DNA of 64,000 nt, taken from Martinezella rhizogenes. GTDB taxonomy: Bacteria; Pseudomonadota; Alphaproteobacteria; Rhizobiales; Rhizobiaceae. The notes beneath the pieces were generated by a model. The model was not told the origin of the DNA. It ran no database searches and saw only the letters and a program-made list of their open reading frames with translations. This document shows, piece after piece, positions 8,843 to 18,252 of the stretch (its first letter is position 1; each line of letters opens with the position of its first letter). Location of the stretch: positions 124,001 through 188,000 of the forward strand of contig NZ_SGNY01000003.1 in assembly GCF_007002745.1 (NCBI RefSeq), given 5' to 3'. A program made the translations under genes and the position numbers.

Positions 8843-10483
8843 ATGACGGAAAAAACCATCCAGCCACTTCTCTCCGTCCGTGACCTTTCGGTCGCCTTCC
8901 ATCAGGGTGGCGCGACCAGCGTTGCCGTCGATCACGTGTCCTTCGACCTGATGCCGGGCGAAGTCGTTGCCCTCGTTGGCGAATCCGGCTCCGGCAAATC
9001 CGTGACCGCGAACTCCATTCTCAAATTGCTGCCCTATCCGGCGGCAAGCCACCCTTCCGGGAAAATCCTGTTTGACGGCAAGGATATGCTGACCCTGCCG
9101 GAACGGGCGTTGCGCGCGGTGCGGGGCAACGACATCACCATGATTTTCCAGGAGCCGATGACCTCGCTCAATCCGCTCCACACCATCGAGCGGCAGATCG
9201 GCGAGATTCTCGAGCTGCACCAGGCGATCACCGGGGCTGAGGCGCGGGCGCGCACGCTGGAACTGTTGCTGCAGGTCGGTATCCGCGAGCCGGAAAAGCG
9301 CCTGAAGGCCTATCCGCATGAATTGTCCGGTGGCCAGCGGCAACGCGTGATGATCGCCATGGCGCTTGCCAACCGGCCGAAACTGCTGATCGCCGATGAG
9401 CCGACCACGGCGCTCGACGTGACAGTACAGGCGCAGATCCTCGAGCTTCTGAGTGATCTGAAGACCAAGCACGGCATGTCCATGCTGTTCATTACCCACG
9501 ACCTCGGCATCGTCCGCAAATTTGCCGATCGCGTCTGTGTCATGACCAAGGGCAAGATCGTCGAGACCGGCACCGTGGAGCAGGTGTTTACCGATCCGCA
9601 GCACGCCTATACGCGCCATCTCCTTGCAGCCGAACCCAAAGGCGAGCCGCCGCATTCCGATGCTAGCAAACCGGTGGTCATGCAGGGCGACGACATCAAG
9701 GTCTGGTTCCCGATCAAGGCCGGACTGATGCGCCGGGTGGTCGACCATGTGAAGGCGGTGGACGGCATCGATATTACCCTGCGCGCCGGCCAGACGGTGG
9801 GCGTGGTGGGCGAATCCGGTTCGGGCAAGACCACGCTTGGTCTGGCGCTCTCCCGGCTGATCGCATCCAAGGGGCGCATCAGCTTCATCGGCCAGTCGAT
9901 CGATCATTATTCCTATGAGATGATGAAGCCGCTCAGGAACCGGTTGCAGGTGGTGTTTCAGGATCCCTATGGGTCGCTCAGCCCGCGCATGTCTGTGGGT
10001 GAAATCGTCGCCGAGGGCCTGAAGGTGCACGAGCGGGCCCTGTCCGCCGATGAGCGCGATACGCGTGTCGCCACCGCGCTGGAAGAGGTCGGCCTCGATC
10101 CGGCCACCCGCTGGCGGTATCCGCATGAATTTTCCGGCGGTCAGCGCCAGCGCATCGCAATCGCCCGCGCCATGGTGCTTAAACCGCGTTTCGTCATGCT
10201 GGACGAGCCTACATCGGCACTCGACATGAGCGTGCAGGCGCAGGTCGTCGATCTGCTGCGCGATCTCCAGGCCAAGCACGAACTTGCCTACCTCTTCATC
10301 AGCCACGATCTTAAGGTGGTGAAAGCGCTTGCCAATGACCTGATCGTCATGCGCCACGGCAAGGTGGTGGAGAGCGGCCCGGCGGCGGAGATTTTCGCCA
10401 ATCCGCAGGAGGATTATACCAGGGCATTGCTGGCGGCGGCCTTCAATATCGAGGCTGTCGAAACCAAAGCGGTGAGCCAGTAG
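8843..10483 (+). CDS. yejF: ABC transporter ATPase with two nucleotide-binding domains, YejF-like
   Basis: About 546 residues holding two fused ATPase domains of the Opp/Dpp type. The first has Walker A GESGSGKS near residue 47, signature LSGGQRQR and Walker B LLIADEP; the second, from about residue 285, has [16 protein letters not shown] and VMLDEP. Both look catalytically complete. GTG at 8834 (overlapping the yejE stop as GTGA) is an alternative start three codons earlier. It powers the YejBE permease. The fused form is what E. coli YejF also has. Confidence 0.9.
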   Translation: MTEKTIQPLLSVRDLSVAFHQGGATSVAVDHVSFDLMPGEVVALVGESGSGKSVTANSILKLLPYPAASHPSGKILFDGKDMLTLPERALRAVRGNDITMIFQEPMTSLNPLHTIERQIGEILELHQAITGAEARARTLELLLQVGIREPEKRLKAYPHELSGGQRQRVMIAMALANRPKLLIADEPTTALDVTVQAQILELLSDLKTKHGMSMLFITHDLGIVRKFADRVCVMTKGKIVETGTVEQVFTDPQHAYTRHLLAAEPKGEPPHSDASKPVVMQGDDIKVWFPIKAGLMRRVVDHVKAVDGIDITLRAGQTVGVVGESGSGKTTLGLALSRLIASKGRISFIGQSIDHYSYEMMKPLRNRLQVVFQDPYGSLSPRMSVGEIVAEGLKVHERALSADERDTRVATALEEVGLDPATRWRYPHEFSGGQRQRIAIARAMVLKPRFVMLDEPTSALDMSVQAQVVDLLRDLQAKHELAYLFISHDLKVVKALANDLIVMRHGKVVESGPAAEIFANPQEDYTRALLAAAFNIEAVETKAVSQ

Positions 10484-10583
10484 GCGCATCGCTGTTTCTA
10501 TTAAGGTGATGATTTTTCTGTTGCTTTGCGAAAAATGCCGACCCATGTTGCGAGAGACGTGATGCGGAAACGGATTGATTGCC

Positions 10584-11831
10584 ATGGCAGCGGATGTGAT
10601 TGTTCTGGGAGCGGGGATCATCGGGGTCTCGGTCGCCCTGCAACTGGCCCGAAGGGGAAAATCGGTGGTGTTGGTCGATCGGCGCGGACCGGGCGAGGAG
10701 ACCTCCTTCGGTAATGCCGGGCTGATCCAGAGAGAAGGTGTCGTACCTTACGCCTTTCCGCAGGATCTGGCGCTGCTGCTACGTTATTCCCTGAATAACA
10801 GCATCGATGCCCGTTATCATCTCTCGGCTCTGCCGAAGATCGCGCCTTTTCTTGGCCGCTACTGGTATAATTCCGCAGCCACGCGCCATGCGGCGATTGC
10901 CCATGCCTATGCGCCGCTGATCGAACATTCCGTCTCTGAACACAGCATTTTGATCGATGAGGCGAAGGCTGGCGATCTGATCGTGAAGAATGGCTGGATG
11001 GAGGCTTACAGGACAGCCGCAAGGCGGGATGCCGACTATGCCTTCGCCGAGCGTCTGGCGCGTGACCACGGCATTTCCCACACGAAACTCGATGCTGATG
11101 AGCTTGCTTCCGTCGAACCGCATCTCAGCCGGGATTTCGTCGGCGGCCTGAAATGGAACGACCCCTGGTCGGTGCTCGATCCGCACGCGCTGACGCTCGC
11201 CTATCTCAGACTGTTTGAGAGCTACGGCGGAACCTTTGTCCGGGGAGATGCGTCGACGCTTAGCCAGACGGTAAGTGGCTGGACGGTGCGTACCGAAACC
11301 GGTGCAGTAGAGGCCGAGCATGCCGTCGTGGCGCTTGGCCCATGGGCCGATACTGTGACAGAAAGGCTTGGCTATCGCTTCCCGCTCGGGGTGAAACGCG
11401 GCTACCACATGCATTATGCGCCGCAGGAAGGGACAAAGCTCAACAACTGGCTGATCGATGCCGAGCGCGGTTATTTTCTGGCACCGATGCGCAAGGGCAT
11501 CCGTCTGACGACGGGTGCTGAATTTGCCGAACGCGATGCGCCGAAATCCCCCGTGCAGATTGAGCGGGCGGAACGGGTGGCCCGTACCGTCTTTCCCCTT
11601 GGCGGCCGGCTGGATGCGGAGCCGTGGATGGGCGCACGCCCCTGCACGCCTGACATGATGCCGATTATCGGCAGGGCACCGCGCCACAGGACCTTGTGGT
11701 TTGCCTTCGGCCACGCTCATCACGGCCTCACACTTGGGCCGATCACCGGTCGAGTGCTGGCGGAAACCATGGCCGGCGAAACGCCTGTTATCGCCATCGA
11801 CGCCTATCGCCCGGAAAGGTTCAATCCCTGA
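10584..11831 (+). CDS. FAD-dependent oxidoreductase, DadA-like D-amino-acid dehydrogenase family
   Basis: A 415-residue DAO-family flavoenzyme. The dinucleotide fold GAGIIG is at residues 9-14, and the C-terminal FAD segment ends in HAHHGLTLGPITGRVLAE, the DadA pattern. The ATG at 10584 is preferred to an upstream TTG at 10575. It probably oxidises a D-amino acid or secondary amine, passing electrons to quinone or oxygen; the substrate is unknown. It follows the peptide transporter by 100 bases and precedes the glutamine synthetase-like and PuuB-like genes, suggesting shared amine catabolism. Confidence 0.8.
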   Translation: MAADVIVLGAGIIGVSVALQLARRGKSVVLVDRRGPGEETSFGNAGLIQREGVVPYAFPQDLALLLRYSLNNSIDARYHLSALPKIAPFLGRYWYNSAATRHAAIAHAYAPLIEHSVSEHSILIDEAKAGDLIVKNGWMEAYRTAARRDADYAFAERLARDHGISHTKLDADELASVEPHLSRDFVGGLKWNDPWSVLDPHALTLAYLRLFESYGGTFVRGDASTLSQTVSGWTVRTETGAVEAEHAVVALGPWADTVTERLGYRFPLGVKRGYHMHYAPQEGTKLNNWLIDAERGYFLAPMRKGIRLTTGAEFAERDAPKSPVQIERAERVARTVFPLGGRLDAEPWMGARPCTPDMMPIIGRAPRHRTLWFAFGHAHHGLTLGPITGRVLAETMAGETPVIAIDAYRPERFNP

Positions 11832-12003
11832 TGGCCGAATCCGCTGGCCTTCCTGCGGCGGGCCACGTAACATAGGCTTATCAAAGGGGAAAAGGGGCAA
11901 ACGTCATCATGGTGGCGAGGTTTCTCATCTATCAGCAACAGGATGATTTTCGTTAGCGAAGCGCTTCCGCGCGCGAAACAGAAGAGAAACGGCCTGCTGG
12001 TGC

Positions 12004-13365
12004 ATGATGGATGATATTGAAAAAGCAAAGAAATTTTTCGCCGATAACCCCGATATCGAAATTCTCGAAGCCTTCGTCATAGACGCGAACGGCGTTCCGC
12101 GCGGCAAATGGATTCCACGTGAGAGGGCGATCGACGTTCTCGAAAAGGGAATGGCCATTCCCCGCTCCGTTTATGCGCTGGATATCTGGGGTCGGGATGT
12201 GCACGCCGCAGGCCTTGCCGAAGGCACGGGCGATCCCGACGGTTTTTGTTTCCCTGTTCCCGGTACACTGTCGCGTGTGACATGGCTTGGCCGTCCAACA
12301 GCGCAGGTTCTGCTGGCGATGAGAAACCCGGATGGAACCGGCTTTTATGGCGATCCGCGCCATGTTCTCTCGCAGGTTCTCAGCGCCTATAAAAAGGCCG
12401 GCCTCACGCCGGTCGTGGCGACCGAACTTGAATTTTACCTGATCGATCCGGTCCGCTCCGCACTGGATCCCGTGCGCCCGCCGCACAGCCGCGAGGGGCG
12501 CTGGCACACGGGCCAGACCCAGGTCCTGTCGATCTCCGAATTGCAGGATTTCGAGGATGTCTTCCACGACATCGCCACAGCCTGCCGGGCACAGGGCGTG
12601 CTTGCCGATACGACACTACGCGAAAACGGGCCGGGGCAATATGAGATCAACCTCAACCATGTGCCGGACGCCTTGCAGGCCGCCGATTTCGCGGTCTTCC
12701 TGAAACGCATCGTCAAGGGTGTAGCGCGGCGGCATGAACTCGACGCCACCTTCATGGCCAAGCCTTACGGCTTGCAGGCGGGCAATGGCATGCATGTGCA
12801 TTTTTCCGTTCTCGATAAGGACGGCAGGAACATCTATGCAGGCGAAAACGGCCCGTCGGATGCGCTGATGCATTCGGTTGGTGGCCTGTTGGAAAACATG
12901 GGGGAAAGCATGGCGATCTTCGCCCCCCATGCCAATTCCTACCGCCGTCTGACGCCGAGCGAACATGCGCCCACCTACGCCTCATGGGGCATCGACAACC
13001 GCTCGGCGGCGGTGCGCGTCATCGTTGCCAGCAAGGCCGCGACGCGCATCGAACATCGCGTGGCCGGTGCCGATACCAACCCCTATCTGGTTGTGGCGAT
13101 GATTCTGAGTGCCGCACTTGCCGGCATGAAGGAAAAGCGCCAGCCGGGCGGCGCGATCGCCGGTGACAGCCATGCGATCAATCACGAACCGCTGCCCACC
13201 AACTGGGATTACGCCCTGCAGCGCTTCACGCGCTCGAGCTTTGCCTATGCGACGCTCGGCCAGAAGTACCGCACCTTGTTTTCCGCCTGCAAACAGCAGG
13301 AGCTTTCCGAATTTTCCCTGCGCGTAACCGACGTCGAATATGACGCCTATATCAGGACGGTGTGA
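12004..13365 (+). CDS. glutamine synthetase family protein, gamma-glutamylputrescine synthetase-like
   Basis: A 453-residue member of the GS superfamily. The N-terminal beta-Grasp part (residues about 15-110) carries the family-variant VIDANGVPRGKWIP, and the catalytic part holds the metal/ATP segments NGPGQYEINL and AGNGMHVHFS and the RIEHRVAGADTNPYLV block. This variant glutamylates amines such as putrescine rather than ammonia. The gene is three bases from the PuuB-like oxidase, which would act next on the product. The exact amine is inference. A second ATG three bases in is an alternative start. Confidence 0.85.
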   Translation: MMDDIEKAKKFFADNPDIEILEAFVIDANGVPRGKWIPRERAIDVLEKGMAIPRSVYALDIWGRDVHAAGLAEGTGDPDGFCFPVPGTLSRVTWLGRPTAQVLLAMRNPDGTGFYGDPRHVLSQVLSAYKKAGLTPVVATELEFYLIDPVRSALDPVRPPHSREGRWHTGQTQVLSISELQDFEDVFHDIATACRAQGVLADTTLRENGPGQYEINLNHVPDALQAADFAVFLKRIVKGVARRHELDATFMAKPYGLQAGNGMHVHFSVLDKDGRNIYAGENGPSDALMHSVGGLLENMGESMAIFAPHANSYRRLTPSEHAPTYASWGIDNRSAAVRVIVASKAATRIEHRVAGADTNPYLVVAMILSAALAGMKEKRQPGGAIAGDSHAINHEPLPTNWDYALQRFTRSSFAYATLGQKYRTLFSACKQQELSEFSLRVTDVEYDAYIRTV

Positions 13366-13368
13366 GAA

Positions 13369-14670
13369 ATGGCTGAGGTAACGACGATCCCCAATCCGGG
13401 CCATACATCCTCATGGTATGCGGCCTCCGCCAATGTCAAATCCGTGCGACCAACGCTCGAAGGCGCGCTGGAAGCCGATGTCTGCATCATCGGCGGCGGT
13501 TTCACCGGAATTTCCGCAGCACTTGAACTCAGTGAACGCGGTTATGCCGTCATCGTACTGGAAGGCGTGCGTGTCGGCTTCGGCGCCTCGGGCCGCAATG
13601 GCGGCCAGATCGTCAATGGCTATAGCCGTGATCTCGAAACCATCGCTGGCCGTTATGGGCATGACAAGGCGGTAAAGCTCGGGGCAATGTCGCTGGAAGG
13701 TGGCGCAATTATCCGTGAGCGCATCGCCAAATATGACATCGACTGTGATCTCGTCGATGGTGGCTTCTTCGCCGCCTTTACGCCGAAACAGATCCGCGAG
13801 ATGGAAGCTCACAAGGCCCATTGGGAAAAGCACGGCCATGGCGGGCTGGAAATGGTCTCCAGGGCGGATGTCGGCACTTATGTAAAGTCCGACCGTTATG
13901 CCGGTGGCATGATCGACCGCCTCGGCGGCCACATCCACCCGCTCAATCTGGTGCAGGGCGAGGCGGCGGCGGCCGAAAGCCTCGGTGCGCGGATTTATGA
14001 GAATTCACGGGTCATCTCGGTAGAACAGGGTCCAAACCCCGTGGTGCGCACGGCGACGGGCAGCGTGAAGGCGAAATATGTGCTCGTCTGCGGTAATGCC
14101 TATCTCGGCACATTGCTGCCGGAAATCGGTGAGCGGATGATGCCGGTCTCAAGTCAGGTCATGGCGACGGAACCGCTCGATGCTGATCTGATCGAGGCGC
14201 TTTTGCCCGCGGATTATTGCGTCGAGGATGCCAATTACATTCTCGATTATTACCGCCGGACCTCGGATAACCGCCTGCTTTACGGCGGCGGCATCGGTTA
14301 TGGCGGCAGCGACCCGGCCGACCTCACCGGCGTTATCCGCCCGAACATGCTGAAGACCTTTCCGCAACTGGAAAAGACCAGGATCGACTTCGCCTGGAGC
14401 GGCAATTTCGCGCTGACGCTGACACGCATCCCGCATATGGGCAGGCTTTCGGACAATATCTATTTTTCGCATGGCGACAGCGGTCATGGCGTCACGACCA
14501 CACATCTGCTCGGCAAGATACTGGGCGAGGCCGTTGCCGGCCACGCCGAACGTTTCGATGTCTGGAGTTCGCTGCCGAACTATCCGTTCCCCGGCGGCAA
14601 GACGTTCCGCGTGCCGCTGACCGTGCTTGGCGCCTGGTGGTACGGCATGCGGGACAGGCTCGGCTTTTAG
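13369..14670 (+). CDS. puuB: FAD-dependent oxidoreductase, gamma-glutamylputrescine oxidase-like
   Basis: A 433-residue DAO-family flavoprotein. IGGGFTG at residues 41-47 is the FAD-binding turn and GASGRNGGQIVNGY just after it is characteristic of the PuuB/OrdL group. PuuB oxidises gamma-glutamylputrescine to the aldehyde with release of ammonia and hydrogen peroxide. Its tight placement (three-base gap) behind the glutamine synthetase homologue supports that role. The aldehyde dehydrogenase and gamma-glutamyl hydrolase expected for a full Puu pathway are not in this window. Confidence 0.83.
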   Translation: MAEVTTIPNPGHTSSWYAASANVKSVRPTLEGALEADVCIIGGGFTGISAALELSERGYAVIVLEGVRVGFGASGRNGGQIVNGYSRDLETIAGRYGHDKAVKLGAMSLEGGAIIRERIAKYDIDCDLVDGGFFAAFTPKQIREMEAHKAHWEKHGHGGLEMVSRADVGTYVKSDRYAGGMIDRLGGHIHPLNLVQGEAAAAESLGARIYENSRVISVEQGPNPVVRTATGSVKAKYVLVCGNAYLGTLLPEIGERMMPVSSQVMATEPLDADLIEALLPADYCVEDANYILDYYRRTSDNRLLYGGGIGYGGSDPADLTGVIRPNMLKTFPQLEKTRIDFAWSGNFALTLTRIPHMGRLSDNIYFSHGDSGHGVTTTHLLGKILGEAVAGHAERFDVWSSLPNYPFPGGKTFRVPLTVLGAWWYGMRDRLGF

Positions 14671-14714
14671 AGCATTTCCCGTAAAAGCCTGAAGCGGTTT
14701 CGCCTCCGGAAATG
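14671..14714. repeat. Rhizobiales intergenic palindromic repeat
   Basis: Directly after the puuB-like stop lies AGAGCATTTCC, then GAAGCGGTTT, then CCGGAAATG, so CATTTCC (14673-14679) and GGAAATG (14708-14714) can pair. The layout matches a short interspersed palindrome I recognise from many Agrobacterium and Rhizobium intergenic regions. A fragment, GAGCATTT, recurs at 60345-60352. Confidence 0.5.
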
Positions 14715-14729
14715 AAATGAAACAGGGAG

Positions 14730-15239
14730 TTAGAACGTCACTGTTTTAAGGCCGGAAAGCGCATTTTTCACGATTTCTTCCGGTGTGGTGTCGATGCTGA
14801 CGGTGACGACGCCCGGTTCGCCGGTCGGCACTTCCAGCGTGGCAAGCTGGGTCTGAAGCAGCGAGAGCGGCATGAAATGGCCCTTGCGTTCACCCATGCG
14901 CCGGCTGAGAAGCTCCAGGCTGCCATCCAGATAAACGAAAGCAAGCGGGCTGCCAGTGGCCGTGCGAAGCCGGTCACGGTAGATTTTCTTGAGTGCCGAG
15001 CAGGAGACGACGACACCGTTGCCTTCGCTGCCCTTGCGCAGTTCCGCGCCGATCAGGTCCAGCCAGGGCCAGCGATCTTCGTCCGTCAGTGGAATGCCCT
15101 CGGACATTTTATCGACATTGGCTTTCGGGTGAAGCTTGTCGCCTTCAATAAAGGCGATGCCCAGTTTTTCCGCAAGCTCCTCTGCGACCGTGGACTTGCC
15201 AGAGCCGCTCACTCCCATCACGACGATTGCCTGTGTCAC
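14730..15239 (-). CDS. gntK: gluconokinase
   Basis: A 169-residue cytosolic kinase of the GntK/IdnK type that turns gluconate into 6-phosphogluconate for the Entner-Doudoroff and pentose phosphate routes. Walker A GVSGSGKS is at residues 9-16, followed by the family markers GDKLHPKANVDKMSEGIPL and DEDRWPWL, and by CSALKKIYRDRLR. Length is normal. No gluconate transporter or regulator is adjacent; it lies convergent to the puuB-like gene and upstream, on the same strand, of nothing in this window. Confidence 0.92.
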   Translation of the reverse strand: MTQAIVVMGVSGSGKSTVAEELAEKLGIAFIEGDKLHPKANVDKMSEGIPLTDEDRWPWLDLIGAELRKGSEGNGVVVSCSALKKIYRDRLRTATGSPLAFVYLDGSLELLSRRMGERKGHFMPLSLLQTQLATLEVPTGEPGVVTVSIDTTPEEIVKNALSGLKTVTF

Positions 15240-15326
15240 CCGAACCTCTGATGTTTCTGTTTCGACGGTCAGCCCCTAACATGTGCGGCAGGTATCGGGA
15301 ATATAAAAATGCGGCGCCAGCCCGTG

Positions 15327-16067
15327 TCAGTGCCCGGTTTTGCGGGCGGCGGTTCTTTCCAGCGCGGAAAAGGCAGAGTGGATCAGAATTGCCAGTGCGG
15401 CGACGATCAAGCCGCCCTGCAGGATGAAGGCGAGATTGTTGGATTGCAGGCCGGCGATGATCACTTCACCAAGCGTGCGTGCCGCTACCGTGGAGCCGAT
15501 GGTGGCTGTTGAAAGGCTGATGACTGCCGATAACCGTATACCTGCAAGAATGGCGGGCAGGGCAAGCGGCAGTTCCACTTTGACAAGCCGCTGCCAGCCG
15601 GTCATGCCACTGCCTCTGGCGGCATCCATCACCGTGGCGGGCAGGGTGGTAAGCCCCGTCAGCGTATTTTCGAACACCGGCAGCAATGCGTATAAAAACA
15701 GTGCAATAAGCGTCGGTTTCTCCCCGAAACCGATCATCGGCACCGCAAGCGCCAGTACCGCCACGGGCGGGAAGGTCTGGCCGATATTGACGATGCTGCG
15801 CGACAGCGGCAGGAGATCCGTCCCGAAAGGCCGGGTGACGATAACTGCAAGCGCGCCCGCTACCAGCGTGGCCAGCCCCGTGGCGATCGCCACGGTGGTC
15901 AGATGCGAGAGAGTGAGGGAGAGCAGATTGGCCTGCGTGTAGATCGCCGGTGCATTGGCCTGCACAAGAGGGCGGAATATCGGCGCGAAGATTTGCGGCG
16001 CCGCAAGAAAGACGATCAGCGCCAGCACCAGAAAGCCGATTGCAAGGAAAGAGGCCGCGTTTTTCAT
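15327..16067 (-). CDS. osmoprotectant ABC transporter permease, YehY/OpuCB-like
   Basis: A 246-residue inner-membrane permease with six predicted spans. The EAA-like loop DAARGSGMTGWQRLVKVELPLA is typical of glycine-betaine/choline transporters. Its start overlaps the stop of the ATPase gene by four bases (ATGA), so the two are coupled. It is one of two permeases in this four-gene system, which resembles yehYXWZ of E. coli. It would import quaternary-ammonium osmolytes. Confidence 0.85.
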   Translation of the reverse strand: MKNAASFLAIGFLVLALIVFLAAPQIFAPIFRPLVQANAPAIYTQANLLSLTLSHLTTVAIATGLATLVAGALAVIVTRPFGTDLLPLSRSIVNIGQTFPPVAVLALAVPMIGFGEKPTLIALFLYALLPVFENTLTGLTTLPATVMDAARGSGMTGWQRLVKVELPLALPAILAGIRLSAVISLSTATIGSTVAARTLGEVIIAGLQSNNLAFILQGGLIVAALAILIHSAFSALERTAARKTGH

Positions 16068-17002
16068 GAGGCTCCGGCAGCACGCTGGAGGAGAACGTCC
16101 CGCCGCACCCGGCCGGCGAGCTGGCCGTCATCTTTGACGACCGGCAGGACATCGCAGCCCGCCCATAACATCGCTGACAGGGCATCGCGCTGGCTTGTAT
16201 GTTCGGTGAGCGGTTCACCCTCGGCGCTTCCCGGCTCCACGATGTCAGCAATCGAGAGAACCGACAGCAGTTTCAGCGCGCGCTCGTTTTCGCCGATCAT
16301 GGTGCGTACGAAATCGGTTGCCGGTTTCAGCACCAGTTCGGCCGGCGGGCAATCCTGCACGATGCGGCCCTTGTCCATCACCGCAATGCGATCCGCCAGA
16401 TGAAAGGCCTCGTCCATATCATGCGTGACGAGAACGATGGTAACGCCGAGCTTTTTTTGAATATCGAGAAGATCGTTCTGCGCCTTGGCGCGGATCACCG
16501 GGTCGAGCGCGCCGAAGGGTTCATCCATCAGCAAGATATTAGGCTCTGCGGCGAGCGCCCGCGCCACGCCGACACGCTGCTGCTGGCCGCCGGAAAGCTC
16601 ATGCGGAAAACGATCCGCATAAAGCGCGGGATCAAGCTGGAAGAGGTGCATCAACGCATCGATTTTCGCCTCGATACGCTTGCGGTCCCAGCCGACCAAC
16701 TGCGGAACGGTGGCGATATTCTCCGCCACCGTCCTGTGCGGAAACAGGCCATGGCCCTGAATGGCATAGCCGATCTGTCGGCGCAGTTTGTAACCCGGCA
16801 TCGTGCTGACATCCTCACCGTCGATCCGGATCGTGCCGGAGGTCGGTTCCACCAGCCGGTTTATCATCCGCAGCAGCGTGGTTTTCCCCGATCCTGACGT
16901 GCCGACGATGACGGTGACGGTGCGCGGTGCGACAGTCAGCGACACCTGATCCACAACAGCCGCATCGCCATATCGTTTTGTGATGGTGTCGATCTCGATC
17001 AT
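16064..17002 (-). CDS. osmoprotectant ABC transporter ATPase with CBS domains, YehX/OpuCA-like
   Basis: A 312-residue ATPase. Walker A GTSGSGKT is at residues 34-41, signature LSGGQQQR at 136-143 and Walker B ILLMDEP at 156-162. The last 60 or so residues form a CBS-type regulatory region, which in OpuA/OpuC relatives senses ionic strength or nucleotides. The ATG at 17002 is the only sensible start. Both ends overlap neighbouring permease genes by four bases, so the three are translated as a coupled unit. Confidence 0.9.
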   Translation of the reverse strand: MIEIDTITKRYGDAAVVDQVSLTVAPRTVTVIVGTSGSGKTTLLRMINRLVEPTSGTIRIDGEDVSTMPGYKLRRQIGYAIQGHGLFPHRTVAENIATVPQLVGWDRKRIEAKIDALMHLFQLDPALYADRFPHELSGGQQQRVGVARALAAEPNILLMDEPFGALDPVIRAKAQNDLLDIQKKLGVTIVLVTHDMDEAFHLADRIAVMDKGRIVQDCPPAELVLKPATDFVRTMIGENERALKLLSVLSIADIVEPGSAEGEPLTEHTSQRDALSAMLWAGCDVLPVVKDDGQLAGRVRRDVLLQRAAGAS

Positions 17003-18165
17003 GCCTGTTGCCTTCCGCCTGTGCTGAAGAGATTGCTGTCGATGAGGGCGTCTAGCGTGATCGCGGCGGCAAAACCGAGGAGAACGGTCGGCACGGTGCC
17101 AAGCAGTACGAGGTCCATCGCCGTCTGCCCGATGCCCTGAAACACGAAAACGCCGAAACCGCCGCCGCCGATCAGCGCGGCGATGGTCGCCAGCCCGATA
17201 TTCTGCACCAGCACGATACGGATGCCGGTGAGGATGACCGGCATGGCCAGCGGAAATTCCACCCGCGACAGCCTTTGCACCGGTGTCATGCCAAGCCCGC
17301 GCGCCGCTTCCCGGACCGCCTGCGAGACGCCGGAAAGACCGACAACCGTATTGGAAACAACCGGCAGCAGCGAATAGAGAAACAGCGCCACGAATGCGGG
17401 CGCCATGCCGATGCCGGCAATGCCGATCTTTGCCGCGCCCGGCACAGTGGCGGCGATCCATCCGAGCGGCGCGATCAGAAGGCCAAAAAGGGCGATGGAC
17501 GGGATGGTCTGGATGATGTTGAGGCTGTTCAGCAGGCCGGCACGCAACCGCTCGACCTTGTAACAGAGTATCCCCAGCGGAATACCCACGACGGTCGCCG
17601 CGATCAGCGAACCGATGGCCAGCTCCACATGCCGCAGGGCCTCGGTCCAGAATATATCCGCCCGGCCGTCATATTCCTTGATGATGGAGAGGTCATTCCA
17701 GAGGCCGCTGGTCAAGACCGCTGCGAGGGCAGCGATGGCTAGCAGCAGCAGAAAAATACGCATGGCGGGCTTCGGCTGGAGACGCGCAATGCAGTCCGTC
17801 GCAAGCAATGACAGCCCGGCAAACATCAGCCAGAACCCGCTGGCAGGCGAAACGCGGGCAAAACTGTTACCCTCCGGTATCAGGGCGGAGGCGGCCTGTC
17901 CGACGAAGATTGCCAGTGCCGCCAGCCCCCCCATCGCCGCCGCCAGTTTTAGCCGCGCCGGGAAGCGAAAGAAGGCGATGAAGGCGGCAATCAGAATAAT
18001 GGCGACAAGCAAGGCTGCGGCCATTGCGGGAAGGGCTTCGAAAATCGTTCGTGCTTCACCCTGAACAATCCGATTGGCGCGGAATATCATGAAGGGCGAG
18101 GCGGAGAGTGCGTAGAGCAGCAGGCACGAAATCAGCACACCCACCTTGTCAGGCCATTTCGTCAA
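16999..18165 (-). CDS. osmoprotectant ABC transporter permease with long N-terminal membrane extension, YehW-like
   Basis: A 388-residue membrane protein if read from the TTG at 18165, which has a strong AGGGGGAG ribosome binding site seven bases upstream; an ATG at 18228 gives 409 residues but has no such site. The C-terminal 230 residues are a standard permease with the EAA-like loop EAARGLGMTPVQRLSRVEFPLA. The first 160 residues add about four to five membrane spans absent from the partner permease. This extension occurs in YehY/YehW-type permeases; its job is unknown. Confidence 0.83.
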   Translation of the reverse strand: MTKWPDKVGVLISCLLLYALSASPFMIFRANRIVQGEARTIFEALPAMAAALLVAIILIAAFIAFFRFPARLKLAAAMGGLAALAIFVGQAASALIPEGNSFARVSPASGFWLMFAGLSLLATDCIARLQPKPAMRIFLLLLAIAALAAVLTSGLWNDLSIIKEYDGRADIFWTEALRHVELAIGSLIAATVVGIPLGILCYKVERLRAGLLNSLNIIQTIPSIALFGLLIAPLGWIAATVPGAAKIGIAGIGMAPAFVALFLYSLLPVVSNTVVGLSGVSQAVREAARGLGMTPVQRLSRVEFPLAMPVILTGIRIVLVQNIGLATIAALIGGGGFGVFVFQGIGQTAMDLVLLGTVPTVLLGFAAAITLDALIDSNLFSTGGRQQA

Positions 18166-18252
18166 TTGCGCTCCCCCTGGACGCCAAGCTGGGGCGGGAT
18201 GTTGAAAACCGCACCTGCTTTTCACCATCCTGCATCATTGTCTCATAGGTGA

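Noticed and set aside
8720-10621. 633-codon minus-strand frame opposite yejE and yejF
   Set aside because: Same reasons: antisense to complete ABC genes, His/Arg-rich composition, no signal or motif.
16999-18228. ATG start at 18228 for the long permease
   Set aside because: No ribosome binding site precedes it, while a TTG 21 codons downstream has AGGGGGAG at seven bases.
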